This document shows, one piece after another, positions 24,601 through 32,993 of a DNA stretch of 33,635 bases. The first letter of the stretch is position 1. Each line of letters starts with the position of its first letter. Source of the DNA: Streptacidiphilus fuscans (GTDB lineage Bacteria; Actinomycetota; Actinomycetes; Streptomycetales; Streptomycetaceae); the NCBI RefSeq assembly GCF_015690355.1, contig NZ_JADPRT010000029.1, forward strand, positions 1-33,635, given 5' to 3'. The translations under genes and the position numbers were made by a program. The notes under the pieces are model-generated. The model had not been told where the DNA came from. It was given only the letters and a program-made list of their open reading frames with translations, and did not search any database.

Positions 24601-25841
24601 GGCACGCCGCAATCCGCCCCCTCGCAGCCTCCGCACACCCCGAGGGCACGGCGACTGCCGCCGTCCTCGCCCGCGTCATCGAAGCCGACCCTGCCGCCTT
24701 TGAGCAGGATTCGGCCGGCTACGAGCGCTGGCTGCTCGCCGCCTGCGCTATCGCTCTCAATCCGGCCCCGCTCCGACTGTGGCCCCTGATCCGAAACCGG
24801 CTCGACGTCCCTGCCACCCGAACCGGCTTCCTGACCGCTCTCGCAGAGGAGCCGCTCTCGCTGCACCGCCAACCCCTGTTCGACCTGCCCGAGACGGCCC
24901 TTGTCGACCTATACGGACTCATCGTGGAGGACCTGGGCCGCACTGTTCTGACCGCGCCTGCGCACTCCGGCTTCCTGAGCCGCAACGAGAAACTCGCCGA
25001 CATCGTCCGGGCCATCCCGCAGGTCCTCATCACCAGGGCGACACACGAGGCTGCGAACGGTCTCCTCCAGCTGTCTCAGGCCTACCCCGAAGCCTGGTAC
25101 CTGGCCGGCGCGGCTCGCACGGCGGCGAGAGCCGCCGCCGCGGCACAAGCCGCCGCTGTCCCTCCGCACGAGCTGTTCCGACTGGCTGAATCGGCCCGAC
25201 TGCGTCGGATCAGCGACCAGCACCACCTGCTGGCAGTAGTTGAGGAAGCCCTCGACCGCTTCCGCCGGACACTTCACGGCCCGAACGGGCTGGTGATCGC
25301 CCTGTGGAACCGTGACAAGGACAAGGTCAGCCAAAGCGACTGGTGGCCCTGCTGGGAAGAGGACTTCAGCGATATCGTGGCGTCCTTCCTCCAGCACGAC
25401 ATCGGAGGCGACCGCGTCATTATTAACCGAGAGGTTCAGGTGCGCCGCCCCGGGTTGCCCGGCCTGCGGACCGACATCCAGATCGAGGCCCAAGCCCGTT
25501 CCGGGAGCGCAGACGAACCGATCAAGGTCGTCATCGAATGCAAGGGATGCTGGAACGACGAGCTCAAGACTGCACTGGCCGACCAACTGGTCGCCGAGTA
25601 CCTGCAGACTCCCCGGACCGCAGGGGTGTTCTTGACAGCCTACTTCCACTGCGACCGGTGGACCGGACGCTCACGGGGCTGCCCCAAAACCAAGCACTCC
25701 CTGCACGAGGTGACTGCCCATCAGAATGCTGAGGCGGACGCCGCGCGTGCGACAGGCGTGGCGGTGAGCGCCGTGACGTTGGACTGCGGCCTGCCCAGCA
25801 AGGGTTCGGAGTGGCGGATGGAGGGTCAGTCGACCGGCTGA
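21642..25841 (+). CDS. NACHT-like STAND NTPase with C-terminal PD-(D/E)XK nuclease (putative defence protein)
   Basis: ATG 21642 has AAGGGG 4 bases upstream and gives 1399 aa. The P-loop GERGAGKS is at 56-63. A NACHT-style Walker B, FLDALDEG, is at 115-122, followed by a sensor-like RITCRTSLW and a winged-helix-like region ending VHSSYREFLAARYL (~350-365), typical of NACHT ATPases. About 400-1200 is a long helical, HEAT-like repeat region, probably the ligand sensor. At the C-terminus, GLRTDIQIEA (Asp1278) and VVIECKG (Glu1299, Lys1301) form a PD-(D/E)XK nuclease core. Bacterial NACHT/Avs-type STAND proteins sense phage proteins and then activate an effector, often DNA cleavage; here the effector is at the C-terminus, not the usual N-terminus. 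It precedes sbcDC and a helicase on the same strand. Confidence 0.85.
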   Translation: MPVEWREIPWNRRILPRDLQVTTDRHGWPSTSFLAGKAAGIPLAQERERPCLVLLGERGAGKSVVMKQEHSAVLTTGHVCGPVVELGKRRETSLAAAALDQALRPPRGSHPWYVFLDALDEGLEYVPGLDQMIIDRIDALNEGDRASLRLRITCRTSLWPTDFTEQLMQRWPDGDCQLAYLTPLTREDVQQAALEVLKADGGHFVGLVQKRGMVALATIPVTLRQLLLNYAEHEALPATLQDAYSQACLSLCREHRRPAGTQRQHAVASAEQLLTVAARAGAALQFAGLEALADSPPEPAPGAIDLSQLGPGQEPDESGTSVAFGMPELRQLTQSGLFTPVGEVQWSFVHSSYREFLAARYLQQRGLHDEVVRELLWIGDGPARHIQPAHRNVAAWASGDSPAVFEDLLRDDPLVLTLADLQRRPDADRARVVDAVLQRCEDDDTARLDTTVLHRLDHPGIANQLRPSLAPGTPHYRQYAAAQIARFCPAPTLAADLLALATDAQAPLETRVAAVGGVVPEPEAVLKDLEYLSKDPSAEIAAAALRRLWPDHLTLDHLLTRVREPDPTYLGTAFVLRREVPANLGPDQILDAVAWASDVLRNPQAEGSPRLAVAVLARAIRLAEHMSEPGETTTAVAEALRALADRDDLLYPDPVTTTWTPDEEGLTEALNDSSTARRALALHLLTHATEGQVNSLLAAVSHSLVPGSDMLYWMENWALLDGAALAVARLTVRFPAPTEPEQKEKADRARAAHQSLRESTAWWDTPPEPTPKTAARKEALDEERIEATYNEDDLRNALTAVTSAPADAVRAAWQQALFQLHRTAGGTPSAYGQALLRLAVDAPSRPRPGTALDAQLRRAAVHLLLTAPLLTAADLTPNGATHAQVPEFTAFALVELAALQTDEDRWAGWAVALGSAYTGDTPELANKLLALCSARAGDRLAPLLTQTLDAAHEHTITTLAASFAGQAAARATILTWAEEPTRSLDGWHAAIRPLAASAHPEGTATAAVLARVIEADPAAFEQDSAGYERWLLAACAIALNPAPLRLWPLIRNRLDVPATRTGFLTALAEEPLSLHRQPLFDLPETALVDLYGLIVEDLGRTVLTAPAHSGFLSRNEKLADIVRAIPQVLITRATHEAANGLLQLSQAYPEAWYLAGAARTAARAAAAAQAAAVPPHELFRLAESARLRRISDQHHLLAVVEEALDRFRRTLHGPNGLVIALWNRDKDKVSQSDWWPCWEEDFSDIVASFLQHDIGGDRVIINREVQVRRPGLPGLRTDIQIEAQARSGSADEPIKVVIECKGCWNDELKTALADQLVAEYLQTPRTAGVFLTAYFHCDRWTGRSRGCPKTKHSLHEVTAHQNAEADAARATGVAVSAVTLDCGLPSKGSEWRMEGQSTG

Positions 25842-26213
25842 GCCCTCCGGTTGGAGGCCTTGGCCATGCAGAGCAGATCAGGGCTCCGCGCGGGGTATCA
25901 GCCTTGTTGCTTGGGGCGGTTCCTTGGATACCTGGGGCATTGTGCCCCTGGGCACTGACAATCCCGGTGAGCTGCCTGGGACTGGCCTGGGTAGCCCGGC
26001 TGCCGCTTTGTGCGCGCCGAGGACACGGTTCGCGCGCACAAACGGCGAGCTCGTGGGCCGTAGGGTCGTTGCCTGCGAGTTGTTTGAACAGTGGTGCGCT
26101 GGAAGGGACTTGCCCATCTGATCACGGACCGATGGCAAAGATCTTCACAAAAAATCCACGGATTTGTGGATCTGCTCCTGGAGCCCGGCTGACTGCCGTT
26201 ACGGTCGCGATGC
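25842..26213. other. Gap between NACHT gene and sbcD
   Basis: This ~370-base stretch has no convincing gene. It holds GTGCCCctGGGCAC (25940-25953), a short palindrome, and an A/T-rich patch with an inverted repeat at 26154-26171 just before sbcD, so sbcD probably has its own promoter. Confidence 0.5.
26154..26171. promoter_or_regulatory. ATCCAC-GGATTT-GTGGAT inverted repeat upstream of sbcD
   Basis: Perfect 6-bp arms with a 6-base spacer sit in the only A/T-rich patch of the gap, 42 bases before the sbcD ATG. It could be an operator. A TTACGGT (26199-26205) right before the start might be a -10 for a nearly leaderless transcript, but no clear -35 is seen. Confidence 0.4.
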
Positions 26214-27389
26214 ATGAGGATCCTGCACACCTCGGACTGGCACCTGGGCAGGTCACTGCACCAGGTCTCCCTGATCGAGGCCCAACGCGCCTTCTTGGAC
26301 CACCTTGTCGAGGTTGTCCGTTCCGAACAGGTGGACGTCGTGGTCGTCGCCGGCGACGTCTACGACCGTGCCATCCCTCCGTTGGACGCCGTCAGTCTGT
26401 TCCGGCAGGTCCTCACCCAACTGGCGGACCTTCAGATACCCCTGATCATGATCAGTGGGAACCACGACTCGCCCCGCCGCCTGGGCGTGACCGCGGACCT
26501 GATCGAACGGGTCGGCATCCACCTGCGCACCGACATGGCTGACCTCGCCCGCCCGATCATCCTCCACGACTCTCACGGCCCGGTCGCCTTCTACGGCCTG
26601 CCCTACCTCGAGCCCAACCAGGTCGGCGCCGAACTGCAGACCGAGGCCAACCACCAGGCCGTGCTGACCGTGGCTATGAACAAAGTCCGCGCGGACCTCG
26701 CAGACCAGCCCGCGGGAACCCGTTCCGTCGTCGTGGCTCACGCGTTCGTGATCAGCGCAGCCACCGGCAAGGCAGAGACCAGCAAGAGCGAACGCGACAT
26801 CACCGCAGGCGGCGTCGCCCACGTCGCCGCTTCGGTGTTCGATGGCATGGACTACGTCGCCCTGGGCCACTTGCACCGCTGCCAGCAGGTCAGCGACCGG
26901 ATCCGCTACAGCGGCTCCCCGCTGGCCTACTCCTTCTCCGAAGCCGGACACCCCAAGGCCATATGGCTCGTCGACCTCGCCGCCGACGCCACCGTGACGG
27001 CCCGCAAGATCCTTTGCCCTGTTCCGCGCCCCCTGCACGAACTGACCGGCCGCCTCGAAGACCTGCTCACCGATGCCGCCTTCAGCGCCTATGAGGGCTC
27101 CTGGCTGCACGTCACCCTCACGGACCCCGGCCGGCCGCTGATGGCGATGGACCGTCTGCGCCGACGCTTCCCCCACACCCTCGACATCAGCTTCGCCCCT
27201 GACGGCAGCGCGGACGAGGGCGCCACCTCCTACCAGGCTCGTGTCCGAGACCGCAGCGACCACGAAGTCACCGTCGACTTCGTCACCCACGTCACCCACG
27301 TCCCGGCCACCCCCGCCGAGGAAGCACTCCTCCACGAAGGCATCGAAGCCGTCCGCACCACCGCAGCCCAGCGAGAGGCCGCCCACTGA
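26214..27389 (+). CDS. sbcD: SbcD nuclease subunit (Mre11-like)
   Basis: ATG 26214 gives 391 aa, the usual SbcD length. Metallophosphatase motifs are all present: TSDWHLG (6-12), GDVYD (47-51), GNHD (82-85), VVAHAFV and YVALGHLHRCQ. The C-terminal region (PHTLDISFAPDG) corresponds to the SbcD capping domain. With SbcC it forms the ATP-dependent SbcCD complex, which has 3'-5' exonuclease activity and opens DNA hairpins, removing palindromes and protein-blocked ends. There is no good Shine-Dalgarno sequence before the start, fitting a short or leaderless transcript. Its stop overlaps the sbcC start by one base. Housekeeping sbcCD usually lies in the chromosome core; this pair in an accessory region could be an extra copy. 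Confidence 0.95.
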   Translation: MRILHTSDWHLGRSLHQVSLIEAQRAFLDHLVEVVRSEQVDVVVVAGDVYDRAIPPLDAVSLFRQVLTQLADLQIPLIMISGNHDSPRRLGVTADLIERVGIHLRTDMADLARPIILHDSHGPVAFYGLPYLEPNQVGAELQTEANHQAVLTVAMNKVRADLADQPAGTRSVVVAHAFVISAATGKAETSKSERDITAGGVAHVAASVFDGMDYVALGHLHRCQQVSDRIRYSGSPLAYSFSEAGHPKAIWLVDLAADATVTARKILCPVPRPLHELTGRLEDLLTDAAFSAYEGSWLHVTLTDPGRPLMAMDRLRRRFPHTLDISFAPDGSADEGATSYQARVRDRSDHEVTVDFVTHVTHVPATPAEEALLHEGIEAVRTTAAQREAAH

Positions 27390-30300
27390 TGCGCGTCCAC
27401 CACCTGACCATGACCGCGTTCGGCCCTTACGCCGGCACCGAGCACGTCGACTTCGACGCCCTCACCGACTCCGGTCTGTTCCTGCTCCACGGCGACACCG
27501 GAGCCGGCAAGACCAGCATCCTCGACGCGGTCTGCTTCGCCCTGTACGGCGGCGTTCCTGGCCTGCGCCCCACCCTGAAGCTGCGCAGCGACCACGCCCC
27601 CGCAGACCTGCGCACCGAGGTCGTCCTCGACTTCACCGTCGCCGGCCGCCGCCTGAAGATCACCAGGCGTCCCCAGCAGACCTACCCCAGTACCCGCGCC
27701 CGGGACAAGATCGCCACAGCCCCGGCGAGCGTGCAGCTCGCCGAGTACCGGACCAGCTCCGGCACTGACAGCGGAGCAGCCTGGCATTCGGTCTGTGCCG
27801 GCCACCAGGACGTCGCGAACGAGATCGACACCGTCCTCGGCCTGAACAAGACGCAGTTCTGCCAGGTCGTCCTGCTGCCCCAAGGCGCCTTCGCGGAGTT
27901 CCTGCACTCCTCCGACAAAGACCGCCGCGTCCTGCTCAGCAAGCTCTTCGGCACAGAGCGCTTCCAGTCCCTACAGACCTGGCTGACCAACCAGAGCCGG
28001 ACCGCCAAGGCATCCTTGGACGAATCCGTCCAAGTCGTCGAGCGTCTGGGCGACCGGATCGAACAGTCCGCGCGCCCGATCACGGCCCCCAGCGACCCCC
28101 AAGCCGCCGAGGCACTGCTTCCAGCGCGTGCAGAGCCGCACAACACGCACGACACCCTGGCCTGGGCCCAAGCCCTGCTAGCGCAGGCCGCGTCCGTCCG
28201 AAACCGCGCGAACGCCGCTGACGAGCACGCCGGCCACGAACACCGCCACCGCAAGGACGAACTGCAGCAGGCCCAAGAGCTGGCGGGACGTCAGAGCCAG
28301 TACCGCGCGGCACTCGACGAGAAGCACACCCTCGACGAGCAGGCCACCAACCACCCACAGCTCACCCTCCGGCTGCACCAGGGACGCCGAGCCGGGCAGC
28401 TCTCCCCACTCCTGGACGACCTCGAAGCCACCCGGCAGCGACTCGAACAAGCCCAACGCGACCAGGACAAGGCCCGCACGTTCCTGGCCGCAGAACTGGC
28501 CGACGCCGAACTCCCGCGACTCGAAGCCGCCCTCGCGGAACACCACACCGACATCGGACACCTCAACGCTCTGCTGCCACAGGAAGTCCAGCAGGTGGAG
28601 CTCGCCGAACTCATCACCGAGCTGACCGGCAAGGAAGAGGAAGCCCGGCAAGAGCGCGACGACGCCCAGCAGTGGCTCGACCAGTGGCCGCCCCTCGAAC
28701 GCGAGCACACCGACCAGATCGCAGATCTCCTCAAAGCCGCCGCGGACCTGCCCCACCTGAGCGAAGCCGTATCCGCAGCCAAGCAGAAACGGGACAAGGC
28801 CCAAGAGCGCGACCGCCTCCAAACCCAACTGGCTGACGCCGAGCACACCGCGACCCAGCTAAAAGAAGCCGCACAGCTGGCCAGGACCCACTGGCTCGAC
28901 CTGCGCGAGCAGCGCCTCGACGGCATGGCGGGCGAACTGGCCGCGGATCTGCGCGACGGCGTCCCGTGCACGGTCTGCGGCTCACCCGTCCACCCGGCCC
29001 CCGCCGCAAAGCAGCCGGGTCAGCCTGACCGCGCCGACGAGGACAACGCACGCATCCAGTTCGACCAGGCCGACGCCGCCGCTGTGACGGCCGACCTCCG
29101 ATGCAACCAACTCAACACCGCACACGCCAAGGCAGAAGGCGAAGCCGGATCAGCCACGCCGGAGCAGATCGAAGCAGATCTCGACCAGGCCGAGGCCGCG
29201 TACCAGCACGCACGAGCTCAGGAGGACAAGCTCGTCCCGCTCCAGCAGACGCTCGAAGCCCTGCAGACCGAGCAGACGCGGCGCAGCACGACGCACGCGA
29301 AGGCCCACGAACAGGTCATCGAATGCCAGGGCCGCCTGGCCACCCTCTCCCAGGAACACGGACGCATCACCCGCACCCTCGAAACCGCCAAGGGCACGGC
29401 CCCCTCGCTCGACGACAAGATCGCCCAGCTCACCCAGGCTGCGGACCACATCGCCGCCGCCATCAACGCCACGCGGGAGGCGGCTACCGCCGCCGAACGC
29501 CACCACAAGGCCGAACACACCGCCACCAGCGCGGCAACGAAGGCAGATTTCTCCTCCATCGAAGAGGCAGCAGCAGCCCTCCAACCAACCGCAGACCTCG
29601 CCGCCTGGGAAGAAGAACTCAAGCAATGGGACCGCGAGAACGCCGCGGTCACCCGCACCCTCAAGACACCGATCCTCGCCGACGCCCACGCGCAGCCCCC
29701 AGCCGACCTGACGGCCGCCGAGGCAGCCGTCAACGCTGCGGAAACCCAACTCAAGGCCACCGCAGCGGCACTGGGCCAGGCAAAGGACTGCGCAACCCAG
29801 CTAGAAGACCTCACCGCCAAGATCGAACAGGCACTGGCCAAACTCCACCCTCGACACGAGGCCTACCTCCTCGCCGACCGCCTCGCCGGCATCGCCTCCG
29901 CCACCAGCGCCGCCAACACACGAGACATGGAGCTGGAGGCATACGTCCTCGCCGCCCGACTCGAACAGATCGCCGACGAAGCCAACAACCGCCTCAAGAC
30001 CATGCTCCCGCGCTATACCCTCCTTCACACCACCTCACGAGACACCGGCCAGCGCGGCGGCCGCACCAAGCTCGGCCTCGGCCTGCGCGTCATGGACAAC
30101 TGGACCGGAGCCGACCGCGAAACCTCGACCCTCTCCGGCGGAGAGACGTTCATCGTCTCCCTCGCCCTGGCCCTCGCCCTGGCAGAGGTCGTCACCCAAG
30201 AAGCAGGCGGCCGCACCCTGGACACCCTGTTCATCGACGAAGGCTTCGGCACCCTCGACGAGAACGCCCTGCAGAACGTCCTCGACGTCCTCGACCAACT

Positions 30301-30427
30301 GCGCGCCGGCGCAAGGACCGTCGGTGTCATCAGCCACGTCGCCGACCTCCGCGACCGCATCCCCGCCCAACTCCGCGTCATCAAGAAGGAGAACGGCTCA
30401 ACCCTCCGCGAAACAGCAACCACCTGA
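27389..30427 (+). CDS. sbcC: SbcC ATPase subunit (Rad50-like)
   Basis: ATG 27389 overlaps the sbcD stop as ..TGATG.. and gives 1012 aa. Walker A GDTGAGKT is at 35-42 and a Q-loop-like LPQGAFAEFLHSSDKDRRVL near 168-187. Two long Glu/Gln/Ala-rich coiled-coil arms are interrupted by the zinc hook CTVC (527-530). The ABC signature TLSGGE lies near 914-919 and Walker B LFIDEGFGTLDE near 946. All parts needed for a working SMC-like ATPase are intact. Through ATP-driven clamping it gates the SbcD nuclease. The tight overlap implies translational coupling and equimolar synthesis. A helicase gene follows after 114 bases, possibly in the same transcript. Confidence 0.95.
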   Translation: MRVHHLTMTAFGPYAGTEHVDFDALTDSGLFLLHGDTGAGKTSILDAVCFALYGGVPGLRPTLKLRSDHAPADLRTEVVLDFTVAGRRLKITRRPQQTYPSTRARDKIATAPASVQLAEYRTSSGTDSGAAWHSVCAGHQDVANEIDTVLGLNKTQFCQVVLLPQGAFAEFLHSSDKDRRVLLSKLFGTERFQSLQTWLTNQSRTAKASLDESVQVVERLGDRIEQSARPITAPSDPQAAEALLPARAEPHNTHDTLAWAQALLAQAASVRNRANAADEHAGHEHRHRKDELQQAQELAGRQSQYRAALDEKHTLDEQATNHPQLTLRLHQGRRAGQLSPLLDDLEATRQRLEQAQRDQDKARTFLAAELADAELPRLEAALAEHHTDIGHLNALLPQEVQQVELAELITELTGKEEEARQERDDAQQWLDQWPPLEREHTDQIADLLKAAADLPHLSEAVSAAKQKRDKAQERDRLQTQLADAEHTATQLKEAAQLARTHWLDLREQRLDGMAGELAADLRDGVPCTVCGSPVHPAPAAKQPGQPDRADEDNARIQFDQADAAAVTADLRCNQLNTAHAKAEGEAGSATPEQIEADLDQAEAAYQHARAQEDKLVPLQQTLEALQTEQTRRSTTHAKAHEQVIECQGRLATLSQEHGRITRTLETAKGTAPSLDDKIAQLTQAADHIAAAINATREAATAAERHHKAEHTATSAATKADFSSIEEAAAALQPTADLAAWEEELKQWDRENAAVTRTLKTPILADAHAQPPADLTAAEAAVNAAETQLKATAAALGQAKDCATQLEDLTAKIEQALAKLHPRHEAYLLADRLAGIASATSAANTRDMELEAYVLAARLEQIADEANNRLKTMLPRYTLLHTTSRDTGQRGGRTKLGLGLRVMDNWTGADRETSTLSGGETFIVSLALALALAEVVTQEAGGRTLDTLFIDEGFGTLDENALQNVLDVLDQLRAGARTVGVISHVADLRDRIPAQLRVIKKENGSTLRETATT

Positions 30428-30541
30428 CCAAGAAGAACCTCAGACCCACCGCTGGCAGAACACCACCGACACCACGCGCGCAGTGCTGGGCCGCTGCGAG
30501 ACACTGGCCCAGCGCAACCCTTCCGATCGCTAGGTGGAGCA

Positions 30542-32938
30542 ATGACCAACCCCGCTGCCTCTCCTGCGCCCGCGCGATTGACCCCGCGCCCCAACCAACA
30601 GGCAGCGATCCACGCAGGCACCCGCCAACTGCGCCCACGCCACAGCCGCGCCCTGATCACCTCGGCCTGTGGCACCGGCAAGACCCTCACCGCGATCCGC
30701 ATCGCCGAGAACCTCGGCGCCGACCGCATCCTCAACGTCTTCCCGACCCTCGACCTGCTCGCCCAGACCGCACTCGCATGGCGGACCGACCACCGAACCG
30801 AACCCATGGTCGCCCTGTCCTCCATGGACGCCGACGCCCACGAGGGTCTGCGTGCCGCGAACGTCGGCGGCACCAGCGACCCGAAAGGCCTCGCCCGCGC
30901 CCTCGCCGTCCTTCCCCGGCTGACCGTCTTCACCACCTACGCCTCCCTCGAAAAGATCGAGGAAACCCAGCACCAGGGCATCGACGTCCCCCCGTTCGAC
31001 CTCGCGATCATGGACGAGGCCCACCGCGTCTCCGGCCGCGCCGACAAGACCTGGGCGATCGCGCACGACGCGAAACGCATTCGCGCGGACCGCCGCCTCT
31101 ACCTGACCGCCACACCCCGCATCTGGGACAGCCCCGACCTCACCGAAAGCCCCGACAGCCCCCGCCCACGCCTAGGACGCGCCCGCCACCTGGGCCCCCA
31201 GACACTCCACATCGGCTCCTCCTACTCCATGGACGACCCCGCCGTCTTCGGCCCCCGCATCCACGACTACCCCCTCGCCGAAGCCATCACTGACGGCGTC
31301 CTGGCCGACTACCAGATCCTCGTCCCCACCATCACCGACACCCAGCTACGCACCCAGCTCAACACCCACGACACGACCACAGACGGCCGCCGCACCACGG
31401 CCCTCCACCTAGCCGTCACGAAAGCCATCAACGACCACCAACTCGACCACGTCCTCGTCTACTTCAACGAAGTCGACGCCGCCACCCGCTTCGCCCGCGA
31501 ATACCCCCACACCCTGCGCCGCCTCCCACCCGAGCTCCGCCCCACCCGCACCCCCCAAGTCAGCGCCATCCACGGCGACCACACCCCCGAGGAACGCCAG
31601 CAGATCCTGGCCGACTTCGCCCAAGCCGAATGCGCAATCCTCACCAACGCCAAGCTCCTGGCCGAAGGCATCGACATCCGCAGCATCGACGGCATCGTCT
31701 TCGCCGACACCACCCGCAGCGTCGTCCGCTGCATCCAGGCCCTCGGCCGCGCCCTACGCAAGCCCGCCGACAGCCCCAAGATCTCCAGCCTCATCATCCC
31801 CGCCTACGTCGCCCCCGACGCAGACCCCACCGACCTGCTCGGCACCGCCTACGAACCGGTCTGGGCAATCGCCTTCGCCCTGCGCAGCCACGACCACCGC
31901 ATCCTCGACCGCCTGCCCAATCGCGCCCACCGCCTGTCCACCGAGACCAGCCAGGTGATCGCCTCACGCTGGCACTTCGACTTCGACATCAACCCAGAAG
32001 CCGTTGCCCGCGCCATGGACCTGATCGCCTTCGACCCACGCGGCCCCCAGACACGAACCCGCCGCCGAGGCCTCGCCGCACTCCAGCGCTTCCACGACAC
32101 CTACGGCCACGCCGACGTTCCGGTCGACTACGTGGACGCCTACGGCTTCACGACCGGCAGCTTCGTCGAACAACAACGGGACGCCTACCGCCGCGGCCAA
32201 CTTGCCAACGACCCCGAATGGGTCGCCGAACTCGAAGCCCTCGGCATCGCCTGGAACGCCAAAGACGCGGCCTGGCGAACCAACCTCGCCACCATCAGCT
32301 CCTACCACCGGCAGCACGGCCACCTCGCCATCCCCAAGACGGAGCCTGGGGGAGCCTTCCTCGCAGACCAGCGCTCCCTCGCCAGCCGCGGCGAACTCGA
32401 CCAGCTGCGCCAGCGCGAACTTGCTGCCCTAGACCCCGACTGGCAACTGCCACACAGCCCCGACTGGACGCGCAAGTACCACGTGCTCCGCGCCTACATC
32501 CAGACCGGAAACGACTCGGCAGCGATCAGCCAAGACACCGTCATCGGATCAGTCAAGGCTGGAAACTGGCTACAGCGTCAACTCGTGCAATGGGAGAAAC
32601 TGACTGCTGGCCAGCGCGAACTCCTCACGAAGATCCACCTCACTCCCCAGACGCTGTCGCTCCTCAGCGCGGACCGCCGGCAGCGACGCAGCTTCGCGCA
32701 GAACGTGGCCATCGTCGGCCTCTTCGTGCGGCGTGAGGGACGCTTCCCCGGCGCCCGAGACTGGATCACGATGGACGGCGAACGCGTCATGATCGGACCC
32801 TGGCTCGCCAAGACCCGCACCAAGCACCGTGCGGGCGAACTCGCTGCGGCTCAGGCTGGACTGATGGAGAGCCAATTCGGAACCGACTGGACCACCGCGG
32901 CGACCCCCTCCAACCTGTCCGAGTCGAAGGGGGAGTAG
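30542..32938 (+). CDS. DEAD/DEAH-box SF2 helicase with helicase-associated (HA) domains, possibly TtrA-like
   Basis: ATG 30542 after AGGTGGAG gives 798 aa. Domain order: a Q-like LTPRPNQQAAI (12-23), Walker A ACGTGKT (42-48), DEAH (158-161), YLTATPRIW, and the C-terminal RecA lobe with AECAILTNAKLLAEGIDI and QALGRALRKP (motif VI, ~398-407). Two HA-type modules follow (LAALQRFHDTYGHADVPVDY, then ISSYHRQHGHLAIPKTEPGG, each with W/aromatic and GH patterns). Helicases of this build are common next to Streptomyces telomeres, where TtrA is linked to conjugal transfer, and also occur in defence islands. It follows sbcC on the same strand and lies ~570 bases from the palindrome array. Helicase activity is nearly certain; the biological role is open. 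Confidence 0.9.
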   Translation: MTNPAASPAPARLTPRPNQQAAIHAGTRQLRPRHSRALITSACGTGKTLTAIRIAENLGADRILNVFPTLDLLAQTALAWRTDHRTEPMVALSSMDADAHEGLRAANVGGTSDPKGLARALAVLPRLTVFTTYASLEKIEETQHQGIDVPPFDLAIMDEAHRVSGRADKTWAIAHDAKRIRADRRLYLTATPRIWDSPDLTESPDSPRPRLGRARHLGPQTLHIGSSYSMDDPAVFGPRIHDYPLAEAITDGVLADYQILVPTITDTQLRTQLNTHDTTTDGRRTTALHLAVTKAINDHQLDHVLVYFNEVDAATRFAREYPHTLRRLPPELRPTRTPQVSAIHGDHTPEERQQILADFAQAECAILTNAKLLAEGIDIRSIDGIVFADTTRSVVRCIQALGRALRKPADSPKISSLIIPAYVAPDADPTDLLGTAYEPVWAIAFALRSHDHRILDRLPNRAHRLSTETSQVIASRWHFDFDINPEAVARAMDLIAFDPRGPQTRTRRRGLAALQRFHDTYGHADVPVDYVDAYGFTTGSFVEQQRDAYRRGQLANDPEWVAELEALGIAWNAKDAAWRTNLATISSYHRQHGHLAIPKTEPGGAFLADQRSLASRGELDQLRQRELAALDPDWQLPHSPDWTRKYHVLRAYIQTGNDSAAISQDTVIGSVKAGNWLQRQLVQWEKLTAGQRELLTKIHLTPQTLSLLSADRRQRRSFAQNVAIVGLFVRREGRFPGARDWITMDGERVMIGPWLAKTRTKHRAGELAAAQAGLMESQFGTDWTTAATPSNLSESKGE

Positions 32939-32993
32939 CACAAAAACCGGCATGGCTAGCCTTTTTTCTAAGGAAGCACGCTAGCGGCACCGG

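Noticed and set aside
25924..26121. 65-aa ORF between NACHT gene and sbcD
   Set aside because: TTG start without RBS and no motif; kept only as part of the described gap, although part of it could be a protein relic.
29101..31293. Long rightward open frame of 730 codons across sbcC and the helicase
   Set aside because: Arg/Pro/His-rich shadow of two well-supported genes in a different frame.
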